From: Hemicordylus capensis
Lineage: Eukaryota > Chordata > Lepidosauria > Squamata > Cordylidae
Reading direction: 5' to 3'
DNA length: 64,000 bases
Assembly (NCBI RefSeq): GCF_027244095.1
Contig: NC_069670.1
Location: 14,899,320-14,963,319, forward strand
How positions within the stretch are numbered: position 1 is the first letter of the stretch; the number at the start of each line of letters is the position of its first letter. The translations under genes were made by a program, and so were the position numbers. Positions 54,574 to 64,000 of the stretch are shown in pieces. Under the pieces are notes generated by a model that saw only the letters and a list, made by a program, of their open reading frames with translations, searched no databases and was not told the origin of the DNA.

Positions 54574-57236
54574 AGGAGGCCGTTCTTGGCCGTTTCCTGG
54601 GAGATCACCGAGCCTCCTTTTGAAAACGTCCCTCCTTAACGCCCGCCAATAGTGGGGAGTGGTGGGGATTTTCCCCAGACGAGGCGTACGCCGGGGTCCA
54701 CAAAATCCCAAGAACAGCCCAGCACTCATTGGCTGAGATGCTGGTTTACCCACAATGCCCTGTGAGGTAACCCACAATGCCGTGAGGTTTCTCAGCTTCT
54801 GGCTGGGTCTTAGAAAAAGCCTCCCTCCCCTTGCGTCCTCCCGAGCCTGGAGACAAGGCCGTCCTTTGTACAGGACTCGGAGGAGGGAAGAGCAGCAGCA
54901 GCCGCCGCCCAGCGTGTGAGCGAGCGTGTGGGAATATTTTGAAAAGGACAACAGTCCCCATTGATGCCAGGGCTGCGGCCGGAGCCGTCGGTCCGGCCGA
55001 GGCCACCTCCGGCGGCCGTCCTGGGCTTCACCCCTTGATTCCCAGACCGGCGGCGTTGGGGGTTTGGGCCCGCGCCTGCAAAGTCTTGAAATGCGGCCTC
55101 TTGGTGGGCATGCCGCCCCCCCCCCCCCGGTGGGGTGGAGGGGGGAGAAAGTGATGCCGTTGCTGCTGGGACAGGGTCTCGGTTGGGCCTGAAAGCCCCT
55201 GAGCCAAGTGGAGGCGGTGAGGGGTACGAATCGGACCGGTGGGGTTCTCAAAGTCGGGCAAAGCCCCACCGGGCAATATTTGAAGCCAGAGTGGCCGCAA
55301 AGTGTGCATGTGGCGCGTCAGACCTCCGATTCCCAGGGCCTGGGTTTCTGATGCTAAGAATAGAGGCGGCGGTGGGGAAGGGAACCTGGTTCTCTCCCCA
55401 CACCAGCTCCTCGCGATATGCCGCCTTTTTATCAAAAGGGAGACAGCCACCGGCATCTTTAAAAGCCCTGGCGCTTGGATGAAGAAGACGCTGCTTGGGC
55501 AGGCAAGCAGACGGCTCTCCTGCTCAGCCCATTACTGCGCGCTCATTCCCGGGATGTGTTTGCTCTCTCTCCTCCTGTCTGAAGTCGACTCTCCTTCAAC
55601 ATGTGCCGGCTGTTAATGAAGCTGGGAGCCTTGTGAGTCCTGGAACAGACTCTGTTGGCATTCACCAACCTAATTAGCCGGGGTGTGTGTCTCTTCCCTC
55701 CCTCCTTGCAAACATATTTAGCATAAACAGGGAGAGGTGATGCATCTAATGTCTTCCAGCAGAGTCTTTTTCAAAGGGTGTTTCCCAGAGTGTCTCGGGA
55801 GCTTCTTGGGGGTTCCTTGGCTGCAAGATCAATGGGGCTTCTCGGAAGGGAAGGTTCCCCCTGGAGGACAGCTTGTCCGCCATTAGCACATCCCCCCTCA
55901 CCCCCCCCACAATGTGCCACTTCGGGGTCTTGTAAAAATTATTCTAGGACATTGTGGCAGGTGGGGCCTTGCATGATTGAATCGACCCTCTGTGCCCCAG
56001 ACGCTTCCCTGCATGTCGAAAGCTAGTGGGTCAGGGCAAAGGCTCCTTGCCCCGCCCTCCCCTGACATGCTAGCTTGCTTTCTGCAGGGAAATGTTTTTC
56101 TCTGTGTGGCGGAACATTCAGCTGTGCAAACCCCTGCCTACGGTCTGAAGACGTGCAGCCCAGACACTGACTTAAAAAGGTACCTGTGAATTAGTTGGAG
56201 AATGCATTGATTTTTTTTTTTTAAACATCATTTTTCATGTAAGCACACACAAAAACCCTGCAGATGATAAGTCTTGTCTTAAAAGTATTTTTCCTTGATT
56301 CTTAGAGAGGAGGGATGACCTCTTCTTCGATGGGCCCTGCTGACATACGTCTGTGCACCATCCAGAAAAGAAGTCAAAACGTTACCCAAACTCACGCAGT
56401 TGGTTTAGATGAATTAGTAGTGTGTTCTCCCTTGTAAGACCCCGGGGTGGTTGCCATCATCTCTAAGAATAGCTCCCTAATGGTTGATTGGTTGCAAATG
56501 AAGAGACAAAAGGTCCCAGGGTGCTGTAAACTTATTTTACTTAACATTAGCAAGATCGCAGCAAATGTGCTCCATCAACTTTGGCAGTCCAAGATTTTGC
56601 CCTCGAAGGCGGCTTTGGCCAAAACTGCGTTGGGCTCGAATAAATAAGTTTACAGCACCGTGGGACTTTTGTCTCTTCATTTGCGACTCTATTTGGTGCT
56701 TCTCATTTTTTAATTCACCCAATTGTTGATTGGGCCCGTGTGAAGCTCTGGCCAAAGCTGAATCCTCTGCGCATTTCCCCGGAGATGCACCACTATTCTC
56801 CCCGTCCAGCGCTTGGCTGTGCCCAGCGGAGGGTGGTGGTGGTATCTATAAGGGAAACAGAGCTCTCGGGTCCCTGCCCCATCTTGGAAGGCTTGCAAGG
56901 TGTGCCAGGAAGTGCAGCCCTTTCGAGGGCTCCCCCCCAGAGAGGGATTGTGCAGAAAGGGCTCTCGCGTTTCCGAACAGAAAAGCACAGTGGGAAATGG
57001 CTCTCCTCTTGGAAGGTTTTCTGCCGGAGTGGCCCCCGCTCGGAAAACCGTGCAGCTCACTGAATTAGTCAATTACACCGAGTCTGATGAAGCGCCTGAG
57101 ATTTCTTTAAGGCTGTGCTCCAATGCGGCTTGATTACAACGTTCGATTCATTGACTACCATTTCTCCAAAGCGGTGGCCCGATTAAGAACAAAACAAAAC
57201 ACCCTCTTGAACCAGCGAAATGATTTCGGGGTTATT
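54574..57236. other. Unassigned spacer between SDHC and CFAP126 3' ends
   Basis: GC-rich at 54800-55200 and otherwise unique. No SINE is obvious over about 2.6 kb, which is unusual for this window. The genes are tail-to-tail here, so it holds 3' flanks. Inverted similarity between 56500-56540 and 56640-56690 (gtgctgtaaactta / taagtttacagcac) is visible. Confidence 0.3.
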
Positions 57237-57242
57237 TTTATT
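57237..57242 (-). terminator. Probable CFAP126 polyadenylation signal
   Basis: AATAAA on the minus strand (plus TTTATT), about 440 bp after the CFAP126 stop codon. Confidence 0.45.
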
Positions 57243-57679
57243 TAGTGTCTATTACCACGAAAACACCTTCGGTGTAACGGCACCGTCCCGTCACCTGCGG
57301 CCTCTGTGATTTTCTTTTTTTTAAATGCAAAGCTCAGACTGTATGGCAGCGACCCCCCTCGGCCCATGGGGCGTCTCCGCCCCCAGGCATGGTCTCGGGC
57401 AGAGCTGACTGAGGATTGCATCGAAGCGATTCCGCCTTGGGGTGACTGGAAGGTGCTTTGCTGCAGAGATCCTAGATTCACGAGAGAAATGAAACTGGGG
57501 GCTGGGATCGGGGAGAGAAGGGAGAGCAGGTGCCCCGAGGGGAGGCAGGATTGGGAGAAAAGGGTGGTTGGGGGGGGGGAAAGAACCTGGAACAGTGTGG
57601 AAGGCTGGGCAGGGTGGCTGTTTTCCACTTCCGGTCGCGGGTAATAGAATTTTGGACGATTTGGCCTTGGGAAGGAGGT

Positions 57680-58330
57680 TTAACTGGATGGCTTCTCGGG
57701 ACAAGATGGAGATCTTGCCAGGCCTTCCCTTTGGGGCAACTCGCTCCAAGCCACTTCCGTTTCCCGTGGGGTCTTCTGGACCTCCGAGACGTGGCTGCCC
57801 TTGGTGACGGGCCGGCTGTAGGCCAGGGCCTCGGGCAGAAGGCTCTTGCACGGGGCTTCCAGAGATCCCTGGCGGTGAGAAGCCAGCAGCTCGGGCGTGC
57901 TGACCCCTTTGGGTTTGCCCTCCAGGGACCTGGGGTGGCCCGAGAGTGGCGCTTCGGCCGAGATGGCCCTCCTCGGAGCTGGCTCCCCCGAGCTGGGCTG
58001 GTGCGGGGCCGGGGGGCCCTTCAGGCGGACGTCGATGGAGCCGGGCTGGCGGGAGAGCGGGATTTCGCTGGGGGTTTTCGGCTTCAGCTCGTTAGCGTCC
58101 GGCGAGGGGGAGGCCTGGTCGTCGGGAGGCGCATCTTCCTTCATCCGGACGTCGATGCAGCCCGGTTGGCGGGAGAGCGGGCCTTTGGGCGTGGCGGCAC
58201 CTCTGTGGCGGGGGTCTTCTCCTTGGGCGGGCATTTCGGGAGCCGAGCCAGGAGGCAGGGTGCCTTTGCTTGGGGGGCGGCCGCGTCTGGCCGAAGCCGC
58301 CTCGCTGTCGCCGGGCGGGAGTTCGTTCGG
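57680..58330 (-). CDS. CFAP126: CFAP126 last exon with repeated, lengthened tail
   Basis: 216 codons, Pro/Ser/Lys-rich and GC-rich, after a ccggcag acceptor; stop TAA. It carries degenerate copies of a PLSRQPGSIDVRLKG module at protein positions about 167 (PLSRQPGCIDVR), 207 (PLSRQPGSIDVR), 244 (PLSGHPRSLEGK) and 264 (LLASHRQGSLEA). Spacing starts at 40 residues and then shortens. The segment is likely disordered. The repeats suggest tandem duplication inside the exon. No domain is recognised. Confidence 0.85.
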   Translation of the reverse strand, partial: PNELPPGDSEAASARRGRPPSKGTLPPGSAPEMPAQGEDPRHRGAATPKGPLSRQPGCIDVRMKEDAPPDDQASPSPDANELKPKTPSEIPLSRQPGSIDVRLKGPPAPHQPSSGEPAPRRAISAEAPLSGHPRSLEGKPKGVSTPELLASHRQGSLEAPCKSLLPEALAYSRPVTKGSHVSEVQKTPRETEVAWSELPQREGLARSPSCPEKPSS

Positions 58331-61300
58331 CTGCCGGGACAAAGGGGGGGGGGGCGCGGTAAGGAGACCAGTGTGCCAAGTGTGGGCCGAGGGTGCGCTC
58401 TCAGCCATTCACACGCCACCCCTTCCGGGGAGCAAAAAGGGGCTCTCAGCGGCTGAAGATGAACAACGCTAAAGTTTTCTGGCATGCAGAGGGGTGAGGA
58501 GGTTGGGGGAGCCCCCGATTTGGGCCAGGCAGGCCAGAGGAAGCCTCGGGGCCGGACAGGAGCCTGGTGCTGGATCCAGAATTTATGAATGCTCTCCCAC
58601 TGGAGCCATGGATTTTCATCATCAGCTGTCTCTTAGAGCAGGGATTCTCAACGTTGGGTCCCCAGGTGTTATTGGACTTCAACTCCCATAATCCTCAACC
58701 AAAGGCCACTAGGGCTGGGGATGATGGGAGTTGAAGTCCAATAACATCTGGGGACCCAACGTTGAGAATCCCTGTCTTAGAGACCCAGCCTACACTGACC
58801 GGCAGCAGCTCTCCGAAGTCCCAAGCAAGGGTCTTTCCCAGGCCTACTTGGAGATGCTGCCAGGGACTGTCTGCCCGCCAAACGGGAGGTCTTCCCCTCA
58901 GCTCCATCCCTCATGCGGCCACCGCCTCCTCCCCTCTTTCCCAGCCACGGCTCCAGTCTGCCCTGGGCGGCTGCCTGCCTGCCCCCCGCCCCCCGTCCGG
59001 GCCCTTTACCTTGCCAACGATCTCTGGCACGAGGCCGTTGCAAGCGGCGTTCAGGGAGGTGGGTTTGGTGAGCCACTCGGTGAGATGGGCGGCAGCCGCC
59101 ACCGAGCGGCAGGTCAGGTTCACTTGGGCTGGAGGAATCTTCAGGGGCATGTCCCATGTGCCCACGTAGGTGCCCCAGGGGGAAGCCTGGAAGGGAAGGC
59201 AGCAGGCTGAAGGGGGCACCCTGCGTGAAACCTTGGAGAGATGCTGCCAGCCAGAGTCGGCCATACCGAGCTAAATAGACCAAGGGCCTGACTCAGTAGG
59301 TGGCAGCTTCATAAGTCTGGTGGTCATAGATGGTGGGGGGCGGACATGAATTTGGCTTCCTGGGCGCACCCTTTATTAAGAATATGTATATGCTACTGTT
59401 TGACACGCAACACATTCTCAAAAGTGGTTTACGCAGCAAGAGGAATGAGAAGATGGCTGCTTACTGAACGACCTCTCCATCTCCATCCAAACACAAGGAA
59501 TAGGCCAGCCACAGCCCGGGGGTGGGATGACAGCCTGAGATGAACTGGGGGGCATCCCCCCTCCCTCCCACACACGAAATATAAGGGGGCCGTAGCTTGA
59601 AAAAGGTGCCCCTTGGCCCAGTTATTGATGGATTTACTTTAAAAAAGATTCTCAGTAAAGTTTTCCCAAACAGAAAAGACTCGAAAGTGTAGAAAACAGT
59701 GTGGAACTCCACACCCCCTGCCTGATTATTGAATCATTTATTCTGGACTGGTTCATATACATACACCTGCCTGGGGGTTTTATTCCAGTTTCAATGCAAC
59801 TTAAGAGATTTTAGGGTCCAATTCAGTTCCGGTTCCCTGGGGCAAACCCTCTCTGCAGCTGCCTTTACGTTTGGAATCGGTTTGCCTCCCTGCTTCTCAT
59901 GAATCCCGTCTACAAGGCGATCTGCACACAGTTTCTCTCCTTCGCCAGTTTGGGCGCAGCGTTCAAAAGCGGCTGCTTCAATATTGCAGGACCCCGAAAG
60001 AAGGAAGCGGCCCATATTTGATTCCCCCCCATCCCTTTGGGGCAGGGACGCTAAAACCTTACCTTGGAACGTGGGATGGAAGGGAGCAGATGTCCTCTGT
60101 CATTGGCTATGAATTGTGTGTAACCTTCTCGGGTAGACGGGAGCTGTGGGAGCAGATGGGGAAATTGGCACCGGTGCTAACAACACAAAAGGGGTGAGGA
60201 ATTGTTCCTCTGGAGCTGGGATTTCTTTAGGTTCTCGCTGTGGCCAGCCCAGAGGCCTTGCTGCGCTTACAACCAGGACTGGAAGGTAGCAGCCAAACAT
60301 CAGGGCTCACTTGGTACCCCGAGATAGACTGCTTTTGTACATGGAGGTTTCATTTAGCGAATAGCTCCAGCTGCCATCCATGAATTTGTCTGATTCCAAC
60401 ACCCCCACCCCAGTCTTAAATCAGGAGGAAATTAATCTGACTCACAATACTCTGTAAGGGTAGGCACATTTCCCCTTCCGGGTTAAAAATGGGATAATTG
60501 GCAGCGATGAAGGGAACGTGGCGTTGTTTCCGCTTCTGGACGCACCTGGACCTCCCCACCGCTCCAAGGGGCCCTGGATCCTGCTACCTCCCCGCAAGAC
60601 TTCACCTGCCGTGGAACCTACCTCCTTACAAGCTCTGGGAAGACTCCAGTTTTGCAGTTTCTGGGCAACGTAGGCATCCTCATACTGCAAGATAAAAGCG
60701 GGGAGTGGGGGGGACTCATGGTTAGGGCTACCATAGCGTTGCAGAGGCATGCTGTTGAAGCGCAGCAAGGTATTCAACAGAACAGCAAAAGGCATACGTT
60801 GTAAATAAAATAAAAAATAAATCAATCTCGCCTTTTAAAAACCAAGCTGCTAGTCCTTGTGGCTCCTGAGGAAGGAATGGTGGGATGGGAGCAAGAAAAC
60901 AAAGCCCCAGAGGCTGAATAAAACGTCTGGGTGTGGGACGTTTCCCACTATTATTAGTGAAGCAATTAAGCAAAACTGGGGGGCGGGGGGGGCGGAGAGA
61001 GAATGACTGGAAAACGGGGAGGGGGGCTTTCAGGAGAGTCCCTTGCAGAGCAGAACTGGGCTGGGGAGGGGTGGGGTTTTCCTCCTGGGGGGCAGTGGAA
61101 AAGGGGGGCTTTTAAGGGGATGGGTTTGGACTGTTGGTGGTGGTGGGGCTGTAAGCCAGGGTGTCTAAATTGGGGTGGGGGGGTTTTTCAAGGTCTCCCT
61201 GGCCTGTGCAAGGGATGGGGGGGGACCTCCCTACAAGTAGTGGTGGGGGGCAGGCAAAGGGTCTGGCTGGAAGGAGGGGGCTGGAAAGGGGGTGGTGGTG

Positions 61301-61590
61301 GAGAGGAGCCCCACCCCGCATTGTGCATGATGACGTTTGGGAGACGGCTTCTCCATGGGGGGAGGAAATGCATAAAGAGGGGGAGGGGCTTCTTCTCCAT
61401 GAATGGGAGGGGGGAGGGGAAGCCCCTCCTGTCTAAATGGGGGGGGGATTTCTGCCCGTCCAGAAAAATTCCCCCCCTCTGTCCCCTCCCCAGTTAAGCA
61501 TCCCTGCTGGGAAGGGAAGGGGGGGCTCTCTAGGGTGGGGAATCCCCCCCCCCCAACTCTCACCTGGCCAGAACTGTAGTGCGTTGCCAT
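57680..61590 (-). CDS. CFAP126: Cilia and flagella associated protein 126 (Flattop)
   Basis: Flattop is a ciliary protein known for basal-body docking and for positioning cilia in multiciliated and inner-ear cells; it is also described as a microtubule inner protein. Exons are 61590-61564 (MATHYSSGQ), 60684-60622 (YEDAYVAQKLQNWSLPRACKE region), 60143-60063 (GYTQFIANDRGHLLPSIPRS), 59186-59010 (GTWDMPLKIPPAQVNLT... CNGLVPEIVGK) and 58330-57680. All junctions are phase 0. The product would be 332 aa, against about 177 for human. The first 116 residues align with the conserved family region. The surplus is in the last exon. Confidence 0.95.
58639..58774. mobile_element. hAT-type MITE with perfect 8-bp target duplication
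   Basis: 136 bp from CAGGGATTCTCAACGTTGGG to its complement; the 50-bp arms differ at about one position. It is flanked by TCTTAGAG at 58631-58638 and 58775-58782. It lies in CFAP126 intron 4. Confidence 0.85.
58783..58895 (-). mobile_element. Sauria SINE fragment in CFAP126 intron 4
   Basis: ctgaccggcagcagctctcc ... ttggagatgctgccaggg, antisense, adjoining a MITE on its left. Confidence 0.5.
61010..61560 (+). repeat. G-rich tract in CFAP126 intron 1
   Basis: The plus strand is a near-continuous series of runs of 4-9 G with short spacers, so C-rich in the CFAP126 transcript. It could form G-quadruplexes. No exon is seen in it. Confidence 0.7.
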
Positions 61591-61622
61591 GCTGGCTCCT
61601 CCTCGGCACCTTTGTTTGGGCC

Positions 61623-61635
61623 GTCTCCTAGCAAC
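61623..61635 (+). promoter_or_regulatory. RFX X-box-like site 5' of CFAP126
   Basis: GTCTCC-T-AGCAAC fits the X-box pattern GTNRCC-N(0-3)-RGYAAC at all but one position. It sits 33 bp upstream of the CFAP126 start codon. RFX factors drive ciliary genes, so it is probably a real promoter element. Confidence 0.6.
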
Positions 61636-61639
61636 GCAG

Positions 61640-64000
61640 CGTTGGGGGCGTGGCAGAACAAAAAAAGAAAAGAAAGAAAGCTTCCAGCCAATGGGGAAAC
61701 GGCGCTTCCTTCAGGCTCCTCCAACCCGCTCCTCCCTTTCCAGCCACCTCCCCATTCAAAAGGCAGTTCTAAGCCACGCCCCCCTCGGGACCAACAAACG
61801 CCTCCAAACTCCCTTTCTGAGGACTAGAAACGTCGCTGTTGTTTTTTAAATACTTTTTTTTTTTAAAGTTTTGCTTTGGTGGTTGTTCTTAATGAGGGCG
61901 GAGAGGTCCCAGCATCAGAATCCTGTCCTGGTTCGTTCCCTCGCCGAGGCTTTAGGGTAAGAAAGGGTCTCCCAGTCCCTCCCAGTCTCTGTTGGGATTA
62001 CTTTTAAAACTTAACCCCTGCCTGTAGTTGCAGGGGGTGGATCCGGCAGCCTCAATCCCGTTCTGCCGCTTCTGCTCCCAGATGTGCTCCGAGGACTTGG
62101 GAGATCCTCCGTCGCTGGCATCCGTGCCCCCTCTCCCCCCCCCTCTGGAGCTGTGCAGTTGGCCTCTCCCACTGAGGTTCTGCTGGCAGTAATGAAATGG
62201 CATTTGCTTTGCACGGGTCACCGAGGATTAATTTGCAAGGAGCATCCAAGCAGCCAGTCGTGAGCGTGGCGGGGCTGTGTGTTTTCCGGCACCGTCTGGT
62301 TGCTTTATGGGCTGATACGCGAAGCGAACAGCCTCGGCTTCCGAATGGGTTGGACGGCGGTGCTCGCTTCGTGCCAGGCGGCCGGAGTCTAGCCCCACAT
62401 CCAGGTGGGGGGCAATAACAACACACTGCAAAGGTGCCTAGGCCGGGCCCAGCTTGGTCCATGCTTAAAGAGCCAGTTCTAAAGGCAGGGTGGCTGGGAT
62501 TCCTCAGATACAACCCTACTAGGCTAGAGCTGGAAGAGGGTCTTCTATACTCCAGCCCACCTGCTCAGAATCGGTCACAGCATCCCAGCCTCTGTCAGAA
62601 AACCTCTAGGGGGAAAGAGCCACCCATTCATGAGGCAGGCAGTTCCACTGCCAAACGGCTCTTCCCGTCGGGAGCCCCCCACCAGTTGTTCTCCAGACTC
62701 AAAAACTTGTTCTTATCTGCTGTCTAAACGAAAGGAGAGGCTGCACTAATTTAATGTGTCTGGGGAGATCGTTGGTGGCGATCCAACCTCGGCTGGAAAA
62801 ATGTCGAGCCGGGGGTGGTGAGCCTACCAGATAGACTGCTCCTGCTTACGAATTGAAATGCCTGTATATTGACATGCGATCCCTTGTGTAATGTAAAGAG
62901 CCCTTGCTCTTTATTTCATTCTTGGACCAGCATAAGAACAATTTAAAGAAACCTCGATCCAGGTGCTTTTGAGAGGTAGTGAAGGCAGAAAAGCGACATA
63001 TAGATATTTGCAGTGGCAACAGTAGAAGATAGGATCCGTAAGGCGCTGCCTCCTACTGAGTCAGACCCTTGCTCCAATTGGCTCAGGGTTGCCAACACTG
63101 ACTGGCAGCAGCTTCCTAAGTTTTCAGGCAGGAGTCTTTCCCTGCCCTACTTGGAGATGCTGCCAGGGAGTGAACCTGGGCGTTTCTGCTTGCAAAGCAA
63201 GTGCTCGGATACTGAGCTACGGTTCCATCCCCCAAAAGATAATCCCACCCACAAAAATGACCGCTAACAAAAACGACCATTCATGATAAGCAGGGCGTCT
63301 TTCAGCACTTACAGGATCCTTTGTATGGAAGTGTGATTGCAACCCAAAGCCAAAATACCTTTCAAGGACAACCACCGGTGACTTTGAAAGGCAGTACGTC
63401 CTAGTGGCTGGAGAAGGATACCAATACCTGGAGAGACCAGGCCGAAACTAATCTGTGGATGGGAAAATTGCCATCAGGAAAATGATCCCAAAATGCCACC
63501 CAGCATGGCACAGAGACCCACCACGATCACTGTTTGAAAACAACACTTTTGACAGCTGTATATTTTGACAGCTGTCAATCGCAGCTGGTATTCCGGCCAG
63601 GCAGTGATGCCCAGGGTGGGGTGGGGTGGGGGAACACAAGAGGAGGAGTGTGCAATGAAAGCCTCTGGTGAGATTTCCCCCACATCAGCAAGGCCAAAGG
63701 GAAGCGCACCGGGTTGCAAGGCAAGCTTTGAGGACAGAGATACAAAACCAAACACACACACAAAATGGTTATCCCCCCTAGGGTGGCACAACAATGCCAT
63801 CTTGTGGCGATGAGGATTCATTACAGTGAGCAGATGATTTGCAATAGGGATGCATTTCCCTGGTGTGGCAAAAGGGTGCCCTCCTGTGGCCACTTTGTGC
63901 ACTGCAGGGAGCTGTGGCTAGGCTATATATATATATATGCCAATGGGCAATGCATTTTAATCTGTTTGTATGAATGGCAATGGGGCCTGCATGTTCCTCT
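61640..64000. other. Right flank of CFAP126, no gene supported
   Basis: A CR1-like 3' remnant may lie at 62490-62715 (tagagctggaagagggtctt), a Sauria SINE at 63040-63230 and an (AT)n run near 63930. No exon of a further gene was found. Confidence 0.3.
63040..63230 (-). mobile_element. Sauria SINE, complete
   Basis: Antisense: cgctgcctcctactgagtca at left, gtgaacctgggcgtttctgc and tactgagctacggttcc (tRNA-like head reversed) at right. Confidence 0.7.

Noticed and set aside
54547-55269. Minus-strand open frame of 240 codons right of SDHC
   Set aside because: GC-rich composition gives long frames on several strands here; no protein family resemblance.
57530-58456. Plus-strand open frame of 308 codons
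   Set aside because: It is antisense to the GC-rich last exon of CFAP126; the minus frame has splice support and the repeat modules.

Overview
This is a vertebrate nuclear window, and the repeats point to a squamate reptile (lizard type). Coding exons are small and separated by canonical GT-AG introns. The DNA is full of 5S-rRNA-headed and tRNA-headed Sauria SINEs, Bov-B and CR1/L2-type LINE ends, MIR-like SINEs and palindromic hAT-type MITEs. I recognised no LTR element, retroviral copy, tRNA gene, rRNA gene or CRISPR array.

Four host genes can be assembled from splice sites, reading phase and protein similarity. (1) Positions 20697 down to 2308, minus strand: a multi-exon C2H2 zinc-finger gene of about 1,077 codons that I cannot name. 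Every intron in the model is phase 1. (2) Positions 39572 down to 29258, minus strand: MPZ (myelin protein zero), six exons, 248 aa. An in-frame 61-codon extension after the stop matches the stop-readthrough isoform L-MPZ. (3) Positions 44590 to 54442, plus strand: SDHC, the heme b/ubiquinone anchor of mitochondrial complex II, six exons of 20/57/102/62/164/105 coding bp, 169 aa. (4) Positions 61590 down to 57680, minus strand: CFAP126 (Flattop), five exons. Its conserved N-terminal region is followed by a 216-residue last exon with internal repeats.

Layout: 1-2.3 kb is the probable 3' UTR of the zinc-finger gene. From 2.3 to 20.7 kb lies that gene, with a LINE reverse-transcriptase remnant in one intron and a GC-rich first exon near 20.3-20.9 kb. 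From 21 to 28.3 kb is a repeat-dense spacer (SINEs, CR1-like ends, three Bov-B pieces). From 28.5 to 40 kb lies MPZ. From 40 to 44 kb is a spacer with LINE, SINE and MITE copies, ending in a 5 x 50 bp minisatellite just upstream of SDHC. From 44.3 to 54.6 kb lies SDHC, from 57.2 to 61.6 kb lies CFAP126, and the right end has only repeats and unassigned DNA. The order and strands MPZ(-), SDHC(+), CFAP126(-) match human 1q23.3 as I remember it. The zinc-finger gene to their left is not one I recall there.

The genes are not an operon and have unrelated roles (myelin adhesion, respiration, cilium positioning, probable DNA binding). Promoter signals fit the roles: a CRE and an ETS-type site before SDHC, and an RFX X-box-like site before CFAP126. 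The most unusual observations are the L-MPZ extension outside mammals, the repeat-bearing Flattop tail, the unnamed zinc-finger gene, a 78-bp microRNA-precursor-like hairpin in SDHC intron 1, and MITEs carrying ZNF143-like motifs.
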